This document shows, piece by piece, positions 1 to 6,148 of a stretch of DNA of 11,998 nt. The stretch's first letter is position 1, and each line of letters begins with the position of its first letter. The notes under the pieces were generated by a model. The model saw nothing but the letters and a program-made list of their open reading frames with translations. It made no database searches and was not told the DNA's origin. A program made the position numbers and the translations under genes. The DNA comes from an uncultured Pseudomonadota bacterium (GTDB taxonomy: Bacteria > Pseudomonadota > Gammaproteobacteria > Burkholderiales > Casimicrobiaceae): positions 1 through 11,998 of the forward strand of contig CALFEY010000134.1 of NCBI GenBank assembly GCA_937958295.1. The letters run 5' to 3'.

Positions 1-2
1 CG

Positions 3-1427
3 CGGACAGGGATTGCGTGCGCGTTGTATGAGCCAGCTGAGGGCTTCAAGACCGACAGAGAGTCGGAGCTGTTTAGGCTTTGCGACCGAGCAGATGTCGT
101 CATCCTTGATTGGGATCTATTCGGGGAAGACGGAAGGAACATAACGCCACTTATCCGAAATCTGTCGGATGCGGGCCAGAGTAGCGTACCTCATCACGTA
201 CGCCTTTGCGTCGTTTACACAACTAAGCCAGACCTGGAACGCGTTGCGAATGAGATCTTCGTCGCCTTGGACGGAGACGGCTCCGTGGAGACCAAGGTTA
301 TCGATCGGACCACTGTCGTAAAGGGTGCTACGCGCGTAGTAGTGTTCGGAAAACCAAACGTTAACGGAAGGCCACCAGCATCCAAGGAAAGAGAGGTTCC
401 AGAGTCGGGTCTAGCGGACAAGGTGATTGACGAATTTGCGAACATGAACTCAGGGCTACTCGTATCCTATGCTCTGCATGGTATTGCAGCGTTGCGGCGA
501 AGCACTAAAAGGATCGTCGACAAATTTGGCACAGAAATGGACGGTCCGTTTATTCTTCATCGAGCGCTGACGCTGGGGTCCGATGATGCATTTGAGCAGC
601 TTCCTGAACTGATTGCCGAAGAAGTGTTGGCCGTGTTGCAAGGTTCTCAAATTTCGCAGATAGAAATGAATGCGCTGGCTGAAGACATTGCTTCTAGGAT
701 CCAACTCAATCCTGCCGCATTCGATTGGCCGGTCAAGGATGGCCGTCAAAAGCCACAGCCTCCCCAGTTGGCCTTGCGTTATCTGGCGGGCGGCTGGTCG
801 GCGTTGAAGGAGGAATGTCCGTCAAGTCAGCTCGAACGCATTGAGGCAGTAGACTGCATAGAGCGCTTTCACAATGCTATGAACTGTTCGGTGTCTCACG
901 GAGATAGCAAGCTCGCGTGCCTCTACGGCTTGCGCACGCGCTACGAAAGCGAGGGGTCGGCTCCCGTATTGGGATTTGGAGCCATAGTACGTTTCAAGGC
1001 CGATGAATCCGCGCAGTGGACCTACGCGGTCTGCATTATGCCCATGTGTGATGCAATCCGATTGAAGGGCGGAGCCAACGCGAGTGCTACGGTATTCCCG
1101 TTTTGGTCTCTTGACTCTTCGAAGGGTGCCGCAAATGGTCGTGGTCTTGTAGTTGAGGCTGATGGCGGATTTGTTCGCTTGGTGGCCGCTGGAAAGCCTG
1201 GGCAGAGGCTTTTGTTAGATGGCTTTATGGCCGACGCCTCGGGGGTCGTCCGATCCGTACGCGTCGGCAACGCGTTTGTGTTTCAGGGTGAACGCAGCTT
1301 CGAGTGGATCGCCCAGGCAAAGCCTGCCCACGCACAGCGTATCGCGACCGATGTGGGACAAAAGCTCTCGAGAGTCGGTCTGGCGGAGGCCGAATGGCTG
1401 CGTTTACGCGTTGAGCGTAGGAGTTAA
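3..1427 (+). CDS. Receiver-domain protein with large uncharacterised C-terminal region (5' end missing)
   Basis: The reading frame is open to the left edge, so the true start lies outside the window. The TTG at 24 is only an internal codon, because the codons before it continue the same domain. The first 125 or so visible residues read as a two-component receiver domain. The strand ending VVILDWDLFGEDG gives the likely phospho-acceptor Asp (codon 108-110), VVYTTKP supplies the conserved Thr (about 219-221), and VVVFGKP supplies the conserved Lys-Pro (Lys codon 351-353). The remaining 350 residues match no enzyme or DNA-binding fold I recognise; they end in a segment SRVGLAEAEWLRLR that looks like a conserved tail. 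It resembles the receiver proteins paired with kinase-like ATPases in predicted conflict systems, but that is inference. Base composition is visibly lower in GC than the genes to the right, suggesting horizontal origin. A partner kinase or ATPase would be expected to the left. The receiver call is fairly secure; the function is unknown. Confidence 0.72.
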   Translation, partial: RTGIACALYEPAEGFKTDRESELFRLCDRADVVILDWDLFGEDGRNITPLIRNLSDAGQSSVPHHVRLCVVYTTKPDLERVANEIFVALDGDGSVETKVIDRTTVVKGATRVVVFGKPNVNGRPPASKEREVPESGLADKVIDEFANMNSGLLVSYALHGIAALRRSTKRIVDKFGTEMDGPFILHRALTLGSDDAFEQLPELIAEEVLAVLQGSQISQIEMNALAEDIASRIQLNPAAFDWPVKDGRQKPQPPQLALRYLAGGWSALKEECPSSQLERIEAVDCIERFHNAMNCSVSHGDSKLACLYGLRTRYESEGSAPVLGFGAIVRFKADESAQWTYAVCIMPMCDAIRLKGGANASATVFPFWSLDSSKGAANGRGLVVEADGGFVRLVAAGKPGQRLLLDGFMADASGVVRSVRVGNAFVFQGERSFEWIAQAKPAHAQRIATDVGQKLSRVGLAEAEWLRLRVERRS

Positions 1428-1497
1428 CGTTCTTGCGGCGGATGTCTCGAAGAAACCAAGCTGATTAGTCGAAAGGTTTTGCGTCGTCCCGGCGCAC
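1428..1497. other. Short intergenic stretch at the compositional break
   Basis: This separates the stop of the receiver-domain gene from the end of the converging toxin remnant. No convincing terminator hairpin, promoter or ORF was seen. GC rises sharply from here to the right, so the edge of the transferred segment probably lies in or next to it. Confidence 0.4.
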
Positions 1498-1648
1498 CTA
1501 TCCGTGGCGGATATCTATTCGATCATAGAAGCCCGCACCCGCCTCGAGCAGTGCCGCACCCTCGATGCTGCTCCTTGCCCGCGCCGTTGCAGCCCGCCAG
1601 CCCGTAGATATGACCCTGCCGCGACGACGACGTCGCCGCCTTAGCCAC
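1498..1648 (-). pseudogene. Zeta-toxin-like P-loop kinase remnant, frameshifted and truncated
   Basis: On the minus strand a GTG at 1648-1646 overlaps the stop of the antitoxin gene, the arrangement of a coupled toxin gene. It encodes 25 residues ending in IYGLAGCNGAGK, a strand plus Walker A motif like that of zeta-toxin-family kinases. The frame then breaks. Skipping one base (1573) restores SSIEGAALLEAGAGFYD, which is what family members carry after the P-loop lysine (GKSS, a helix, then a strand ending in FY/YF-N/D). The restored frame runs to a TAG at 1500-1498 after only about 49 residues, and the usual PDE continuation after FYD is missing. Zeta-family toxins of this kind are normally about 200 residues. 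They phosphorylate UDP-activated sugars or related substrates; this fragment cannot, because everything after the P-loop region is gone. The neighbour is the intact antitoxin gene, so the pair is now toxin-less. The call rests on short motifs plus gene order. Confidence 0.68.
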
Positions 1649-2168
1649 GCGCGCTACGCTTCTTGGGCTTCTTGGGGGCGATGTGCTTCGACAATGGAGG
1701 GGCGGCGCCTCGCGCCTTCTTGGTCACGAGACTGCCCGTCGGCTTGGACAGGGCCATCCCGGAAGTCAGGGTCTTGCTCTGCGCGTCTCGATTCGCGGAA
1801 GCCCGCGCCACCTGGCGTTTCACGACGCCGGCCTGTTTGCGTGCAACCTGTCCCAGCTCCGCCGGGGTCATAAGAAAGGCTCGCTCCATCGCCGCGCGCT
1901 GGCCGGCCTCCTGCATTCGGTCGAGCAACGCATCGAACTCGTCGGTGAGCGCATTGAGCGAGCGCGCATCCGCGTGCGCGAGACGCTGGTAGTCCTCGAC
2001 CGAGATCACGACAAACTTCGGTTCGTTGCGCAGGGCGATAGTGACGCCACCATCCTTAGCCACCTGCTCGAGTATCCGGCCGAAGCCGTTCTTCACGTCG
2101 GTCGAGGATATCTGCGCGGACTCGACGAGCTCCCCGCGGGCGTTGCGAAATCTGATGGCAGACGACAT
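1641..2168 (-). CDS. Phd/YefM-family antitoxin with long basic C-terminal extension
   Basis: A 175-residue protein. Residues of about 20-65 carry the Phd/YefM antitoxin pattern: a helix beginning STDVKNGFGRILEQV, then GGVTIALRNEPKFVVISVEDYQRL, the 'suppress the gene, respect the neighbour' DNA-binding fold. Such antitoxins are usually 80-100 residues, with a C-terminal tail that neutralises the toxin. Here the tail is about 100 residues, first helical and acidic (DEFDALLDRMQEAGQ) and then very rich in Lys, Arg and Ala, finishing PKKPKKRSARG. The start is supported by a good GAGGAG Shine-Dalgarno (2175-2180 on this strand) six bases upstream. Its natural partner follows directly as a broken zeta-toxin-like remnant. 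The family normally represses its own promoter, and three 8-bp repeats lie at 2205-2229. The long tail may have embraced the kinase toxin or bind nucleic acid; this is inference. Confidence 0.8.
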   Translation of the reverse strand: MSSAIRFRNARGELVESAQISSTDVKNGFGRILEQVAKDGGVTIALRNEPKFVVISVEDYQRLAHADARSLNALTDEFDALLDRMQEAGQRAAMERAFLMTPAELGQVARKQAGVVKRQVARASANRDAQSKTLTSGMALSKPTGSLVTKKARGAAPPLSKHIAPKKPKKRSARG

Positions 2169-2174
2169 GAGTCA

Positions 2175-2180
2175 CTCCTC
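2175..2180 (-). promoter_or_regulatory. Shine-Dalgarno site of the antitoxin gene
   Basis: GAGGAG on the minus strand, six bases before the ATG at 2168. It fixes the antitoxin start. Most genes in the right half of the window have no comparable site. Confidence 0.7.
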
Positions 2181-2190
2181 GAGAGGACCC

Positions 2191-2229
2191 ACTCTACGCC
2201 GGGCTAGCCAACATGGCCAACTGGCCAAC
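2191..2229 (-). promoter_or_regulatory. Candidate antitoxin promoter with three 8-bp operator-like repeats
   Basis: Read on the plus strand, TGGCCAAC occurs twice in direct tandem (2214-2221 and 2222-2229), with a near copy TAGCCAAC at 2205-2212. On the minus strand a -35-like TTGGCC (2220-2215) stands 18 bases before a -10-like TAGAGT (2196-2191), so one repeat overlaps the -35. Phd/YefM antitoxins commonly bind repeats in their own promoter. The sequence match is direct; the operator role is inferred. Confidence 0.35.
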
Positions 2230-2300
2230 GCTGCGGCCACGGCACGCCGATTGGCCTCGGACGTTGCCCCAGCGACCCTGGCCCAACCGAAGACGACGTC

Positions 2301-3041
2301 CTACTGCCGCGCCGCCGACGACGTCACCGGCGCATCCCCGCGTGCCGCCCGGATCAGCTTGAGCGGAGCGAGCCGAATGAAGCCGTTGCTCTCGCCCATC
2401 ATGAACTTCACCAGGGACTCGAGCGCCGCCTCGTCGAGCTTGTCGGGCTGGAACTCGAGGTGCACCGACTCGAAGCGATCGACGTTGCGCAGCGCGACGT
2501 GGACCGTCTGGTGGCGGTAGTCGGGCTCGATGCGCACGGACGCCGACACGTGCGGCTGCACGTGGAAGAGGCCATAACGCACCACCCGCCGCTCGTCCTG
2601 CTCGGTCTGGTACTGGTAGGGCAGCGTGGACGTGCGCAGGCGCTCCTCCACGCCGGCCGCCTGCATGGGCGGCACGCGCACGAGGAGGGGCTTGTCGCCC
2701 TCGAGACGGTAGAAGATCTCCACGTGCTCCAGCACCTCGAGGCTCGCCACCGGCTTGCGCCGGAACGACACGAAGCCGCGGTCGAAGCGCGGGTGCTCGA
2801 TGGCCAGCACGCCGCCTAGGTGAAAGGTGTGGCCCACGCGCGGACGGATGACTTCCAGATGGCCCATGGCCTCGTCGAGCCAGCGGAAGGCGCGCCAGAG
2901 GATGCGATCGATCTCCTTGATCCCCTCTTCGAGCGGGCGGCGCGCCGCCTCGCCCTGCGCACGCAGGGCCTCGGATTTTTCGCGCAGCTGCTCGAGCAGC
3001 GTTGGCTTGGTGGAATCGACCATGTTCGCGGACGTCTTCAT
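2301..3041 (-). CDS. Conserved-looking hypothetical protein with N-terminal coiled coil
   Basis: A 246-residue soluble protein that I do not recognise. Residues 10-55 are a long amphipathic, charged helix (LLEQLREKSEALRAQGEAAR and on) likely to form a coiled coil. The rest alternates short hydrophobic strands with charged turns (GHTFHLGGVLAIEHP, RFDRGFVSFRRKP, VEIFYRLEGDKPLLVRVP), suggesting a beta-rich core with a closing helix around DEAALESLVKFMMGE. There is no signal peptide, membrane segment or obvious catalytic motif. Codon use matches the high-GC genes to the right, so it looks native. The ATG at 3041 is preceded by a GGGAG about 12 bases upstream; an internal Met at residue 7 is an alternative start without a ribosome site. 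It lies divergent from the pot operon and does not overlap the antitoxin gene. The coding call is good because reading-frame bias is consistent; the function is unknown. Confidence 0.75.
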   Translation of the reverse strand: MKTSANMVDSTKPTLLEQLREKSEALRAQGEAARRPLEEGIKEIDRILWRAFRWLDEAMGHLEVIRPRVGHTFHLGGVLAIEHPRFDRGFVSFRRKPVASLEVLEHVEIFYRLEGDKPLLVRVPPMQAAGVEERLRTSTLPYQYQTEQDERRVVRYGLFHVQPHVSASVRIEPDYRHQTVHVALRNVDRFESVHLEFQPDKLDEAALESLVKFMMGESNGFIRLAPLKLIRAARGDAPVTSSAARQ

Positions 3042-3343
3042 GCGTTGTTCCGTCTCCCGGACTTTCGCGAAAAAGTCCCGCTATGACAATAGCATAGACG
3101 GCCCTACGGCCCGGAAGAAACCTTGCACGGCAATGCAAACCTCGTGCCCCGATCGTAGGCGAGCGGCGCGGCCACGGCAAATCAGTCGGTTGGGCTAGGA
3201 CGCAAGGGGGGTTGCGCCGGGGACAAGTGCCGGATTGGGCCTCCCTTGCCCCGTCGCGGCGCGCGGGGACGACCCGATCCGATGCCGTACAATCCCGGGC
3301 TGTTTGCACTGCGGCATGCCCGCCCGCGACCGGTTCCGACGCC
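3042..3343. promoter_or_regulatory. Divergent intergenic region with several small inverted repeats
   Basis: The region separates the minus-strand hypothetical gene from potA. It holds a perfect 7-bp inverted repeat with a 6-base loop (GGACTTT at 3059-3065, AAAGTCC at 3072-3078), CTATG/CATAG (3081-3085 and 3093-3097), TTGCA/TGCAA (3123-3127 and 3134-3138), and a direct repeat ACGGCCC (3098-3104 and 3106-3112). These cluster just upstream of the hypothetical gene and could be regulator sites. Apparent reading frames across the region lack support. Confidence 0.35.
3288..3293 (+). promoter_or_regulatory. potA: Possible -10 element of the pot operon
   Basis: TACAAT about 50 bases before the potA ATG would place a transcript start near 3300. 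No good -35 hexamer stands at the expected distance, so the assignment is tentative. Confidence 0.4.
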
Positions 3344-4426
3344 ATGGCGCTCCTCGAAATCATCGATGTCTCGCGCCGTTTCGGCGATTTCACGGCCGTC
3401 GACCACGTGAGCCTGGCCATCGAGGCGGGGGAATTCTTCACCCTCCTCGGGCCTTCCGGCTGCGGCAAGACCACGCTGTTGCGCATGATCGCGGGCTTCG
3501 ACCTGCCCGACGGCGGCCGGATCGTCCTCGACGGCAAGGACTTGGCGGACACCCCGCCCGAGGCGCGCCCGGTGCGCACCGTGTTCCAGAGCTACGCGCT
3601 CTTCCCGCACATGACGGTGCAAGGCAACATCGCCTTCCCGCTCAAGATGGCCGGCACGCCCGCGGCGGAAGCGGCCAAGAAGATCGGCGAGGCGCTGGCC
3701 GACGTCCGCCTCGAAGGCTTCAACCATCGCTTCCCGCATGAGCTCTCGGGCGGCCAGCGCCAGCGCGTAGCCATCGCCCGCGCGCTCGTCACGCATCCCA
3801 CGGTGCTGCTGCTCGACGAGCCGCTCGCGGCGCTCGATGCCAAGCTGCGCGAGCAGATGCAGATCGAGCTCATCGACATGCAGAAGGAGGCGGGCATCAC
3901 GTTCATCTACGTGACGCACGACCAGACCGAGGCACTCGCGCTCTCGCACCGGATCGCGGTGATGAACCGCGGGCGCGTGGAGCAGCTCGACGAGCCCGAT
4001 CGCCTCTACGGCTTCCCCAAGACGCGCTTCGTGGCCGACTTCATCGGCACCTGCAACCTGCTCGTGGGCCCGGTGACCGCCCGCGAGGCCGGATCCGTGA
4101 CCGTGGAGGTGCCTGACCTAGGGGCCGTGAGCGTGGCCACGACCTCGGCCTCCGGGGCGGCGGAAGGGGCCATCGCCGTGCGGCCGGAAAAGGTGCGCCT
4201 CGGCGCGCCGGGCGCGTCGCTGGCCGGCGAGAACCGCTTCGGCGGCGTGGTGGAGAGCTTCCTCTACCAGGGCGACGTCACGCTCTACAACGTGCGCGCC
4301 GACCGCGGCCATCTGGTGGAGGCGCTGCTCGCCAACTCGGGCGCCGGCCTCGCCAAGTTTTTCGAAGTGGGCGACCGGGTGGAGATGGCATTCGCGGCCA
4401 ACGCCGGCCACTACATCGAGGGCTAG
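3344..4426 (+). CDS. potA: Spermidine/putrescine ABC transporter ATP-binding protein PotA
   Basis: A 360-residue ATPase that powers polyamine import by PotBC on the inner face of the cytoplasmic membrane. All ABC motifs are intact: Walker A GPSGCGKTT (residues 36-44), Q-loop Gln82 in VFQSYALFPH, signature LSGGQRQRVAIARAL (134-148), Walker B VLLLDEP (154-160) with the D-loop after it, and switch His192 in YVTHDQTEA. The last 120 residues form the TOBE regulatory domain (IAVRPEKVRL), normal for PotA/CysA/UgpC-type subunits. The length fits PotA. The ATG at 3344 begins directly at the conserved first strand; the frame extends further upstream, but that sequence has no family character. Sequence alone can confuse PotA with other importer ATPases, but the downstream permeases and binding protein decide the assignment. 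It is the first gene of a four-gene operon; potB begins five bases after its stop. Confidence 0.93.
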   Translation: MALLEIIDVSRRFGDFTAVDHVSLAIEAGEFFTLLGPSGCGKTTLLRMIAGFDLPDGGRIVLDGKDLADTPPEARPVRTVFQSYALFPHMTVQGNIAFPLKMAGTPAAEAAKKIGEALADVRLEGFNHRFPHELSGGQRQRVAIARALVTHPTVLLLDEPLAALDAKLREQMQIELIDMQKEAGITFIYVTHDQTEALALSHRIAVMNRGRVEQLDEPDRLYGFPKTRFVADFIGTCNLLVGPVTAREAGSVTVEVPDLGAVSVATTSASGAAEGAIAVRPEKVRLGAPGASLAGENRFGGVVESFLYQGDVTLYNVRADRGHLVEALLANSGAGLAKFFEVGDRVEMAFAANAGHYIEG

Positions 4427-4431
4427 GCCAA

Positions 4432-5334
4432 GTGGCGCAGCCGCGGCGCAACTGGGGCAAGTGGATCACGAGCGGCCCGCCGCTTGTCTACCTGCTCGTG
4501 TTCTTCGCGGTGCCCACGCTCATCATGGTGCTGGCGTCGTTTCGCACCCCCGGCGAATTCGGCGGCCTCGCCCCGCTGCGCAACGAGGACGGCTCGCTCG
4601 ACCTCACCCTCGAGAGCTACGTGCGCTTCGCCACGGAGCCCCTGTACTGGCAGATCTTCCTGAAATCCTTCTGGTACGCGATCGCCACCACGCTCGCCTG
4701 CCTCGTGCTCGCGTATCCCCTCGCGATGCTCATCGCGCGCAGCGACCGCCGCTACCGCGACCTGCTGCTCCTGCTCGTGATTCTTCCGTTCTGGAGCAAC
4801 TTTCTCATCCGCGTGTACGCCTGGATGATCATCCTAGGCCCCAACGCCGCCTTCGCGCGCGTGGTCAACGGCGTGCTGGGCGCGTTCGGCATCGAGCCCG
4901 TGTCGCTGCTCTTCTCCGCCTTCGCCGTGCTCGTGTGCCTCGTGTACGTGCACCTGCCATTCATGGTGCTCCCGCTGTATGCCAACCTCGAGAAGCACGA
5001 CAGCACGCTCCTCGATGCCGCGCAGGACCTCGGCGCGAACGCCTGGCAGCGGTTCTGGCGCATCACGTTCCCGCTCTCGCTGCCGGGCGTGTACGCCGGC
5101 GCCGCCCTCGTGTTCATCCCGGCGTTCGGCATCTTCGCCATTCCCGACATCCTGGGCGGCCCCAACGACAGCCTGATCGGCAACGTGATCAAGCAGCAGT
5201 TCCTCGAGACGCGCGACTGGCCGTTCGGCAGCGTGCTGTCGATCGTGCTCACGGTGCTGGCGCTGCTGATCGCCGGCTTCGCCGCGTGGGTCGGCAAGCG
5301 GGGCGTGGCGCGGCTTGCCGCCGGCGATGCCTAG
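4432..5334 (+). CDS. potB: Polyamine ABC transporter permease PotB
   Basis: A 300-residue integral membrane subunit that forms half of the translocation pore. Hydrophobic segments lie near residues 16-37, 78-102, 111-134, 158-182, 220-245 and 265-290, giving the usual six helices. The cytoplasmic EAA loop that docks on the ATPase is clear: LDAAQDLGANAWQRFWRITF (about 194-213) with the invariant Gly201. The start is GTG at 4432, five bases after the potA stop, with GAGGG inside the end of potA acting as ribosome site; translation is probably coupled. The extended first periplasmic loop (GEFGGLAPLRNEDGS) is typical of PotB/PotH proteins. The 3' end overlaps the start of potC. PotB versus PotH (putrescine-specific) cannot be settled from sequence, so substrate preference is open. 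Confidence 0.92.
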   Translation: MAQPRRNWGKWITSGPPLVYLLVFFAVPTLIMVLASFRTPGEFGGLAPLRNEDGSLDLTLESYVRFATEPLYWQIFLKSFWYAIATTLACLVLAYPLAMLIARSDRRYRDLLLLLVILPFWSNFLIRVYAWMIILGPNAAFARVVNGVLGAFGIEPVSLLFSAFAVLVCLVYVHLPFMVLPLYANLEKHDSTLLDAAQDLGANAWQRFWRITFPLSLPGVYAGAALVFIPAFGIFAIPDILGGPNDSLIGNVIKQQFLETRDWPFGSVLSIVLTVLALLIAGFAAWVGKRGVARLAAGDA

Positions 5335-6148
5335 CATGGCTTCCGGAGGCCCCCGTCGGCGCGGCCGCTACCTCCTCTGGGCCGCCGCGCTGTTCGCGTA
5401 CGCGTTCCTCTATCTCCCGCTCGTGATCGTGGTGGTGTATTCCTTCAACGACTCGCGCCTGAACGCCGAGTGGGTGGGCTTCACGCTCGACTGGTACCGC
5501 AAGCTCGCGAGCAACAACGAGATGCTGCTGGCCGCGGGCAACTCGCTCCTCATCGCCGCGGTGGCGAGCCTCGTCGCGACGGTGCTCGGCACCATGGCGG
5601 GCATCGCGATGCACCGCTACAAGTTGCGCGTGCTGCCCATCCTGGTGCTCACGCCGATCGCGATCCCCGAGATCCTGATGGGCGTGGCGCTGCTGATCTT
5701 CTTCGTGCTCATCAACTTCACCCTGGGCCTCGTGTCCGTGGCGCTCGCGCACATCGCGTTCTGCATCGGCTTCGTGGCCATCGTGGTGCGCTCGCGCCTC
5801 GCGGGCATGGACGACAGCCTGGTGGAGGCGGCCCGCGACCTGGGCGCCACGCCCTGGCAGGCCTTCACGCACGTGACGCTGCCGCTCATCATGCCCGGCG
5901 TGATCGCAGGCGCGCTGATGGCGTTCACCTTGTCGATCGACGACTTCGTCATCACCTTCTTCACCGCGGGGGCGGGGACCGTGACGCTGCCCCTGCAGAT
6001 CTACTCCATGATCAAGATCGCCGTCACGCCCGAAGTCAACGCGGTGTCAACGCTGCTGATGCTGCTCACGTTGTTGCTGATCGTCATTGCATCCAAGGTG
6101 TCGCCGAGCCTGCTCCGCGGCGCCGAGAGCCCCGAGGAGAAAAGATGA
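5327..6148 (+). CDS. potC: Polyamine ABC transporter permease PotC
   Basis: The second permease of the importer, about 273 residues. It begins with a short basic segment (PRRRGRY) and a first membrane helix (LLWAAALFAYAFLYLPLVIV), followed by the PotC-like motif VVYSFNDSRL. Five more helices follow. The EAA loop is EAARDLGATPWQAFTHVTLP, beginning at residue 167, with Gly173 conserved. Three starts are possible: TTG at 5315, ATG at 5327 and ATG at 5336. None has a good ribosome site. ATG 5327 overlaps the potB stop by eight bases and is chosen; 5336 would lie one base after that stop and is nearly as likely. The gene ends in ATGA, sharing bases with the potD start, so potC and potD are translationally coupled. 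Confidence 0.91.
   Translation: MPSMASGGPRRRGRYLLWAAALFAYAFLYLPLVIVVVYSFNDSRLNAEWVGFTLDWYRKLASNNEMLLAAGNSLLIAAVASLVATVLGTMAGIAMHRYKLRVLPILVLTPIAIPEILMGVALLIFFVLINFTLGLVSVALAHIAFCIGFVAIVVRSRLAGMDDSLVEAARDLGATPWQAFTHVTLPLIMPGVIAGALMAFTLSIDDFVITFFTAGAGTVTLPLQIYSMIKIAVTPEVNAVSTLLMLLTLLLIVIASKVSPSLLRGAESPEEKR
6134..6139 (+). promoter_or_regulatory. potD: Shine-Dalgarno site of potD
   Basis: GAGGAG inside the 3' end of potC, five bases before the ATG at 6145. It decides the potD start, since the same frame stays open for nearly 700 bases upstream without coding character. Confidence 0.75.

Noticed and set aside
1663..2207. Plus-strand open frames opposite the antitoxin gene
   Set aside because: They have no recognisable motifs; the minus-strand frame has a Phd/YefM pattern and a strong ribosome site.
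1..3041. Possibility of an intact prophage or insertion sequence in the left part
   Set aside because: No integrase, transposase, terminal inverted repeat or tRNA attachment site is visible; only composition and the broken toxin gene suggest transfer.
2194..3579. Minus-strand open frame of about 460 codons spanning the hypothetical gene, the intergenic region and the start of potA
   Set aside because: It crosses two better-supported genes in other frames and has no domain character.
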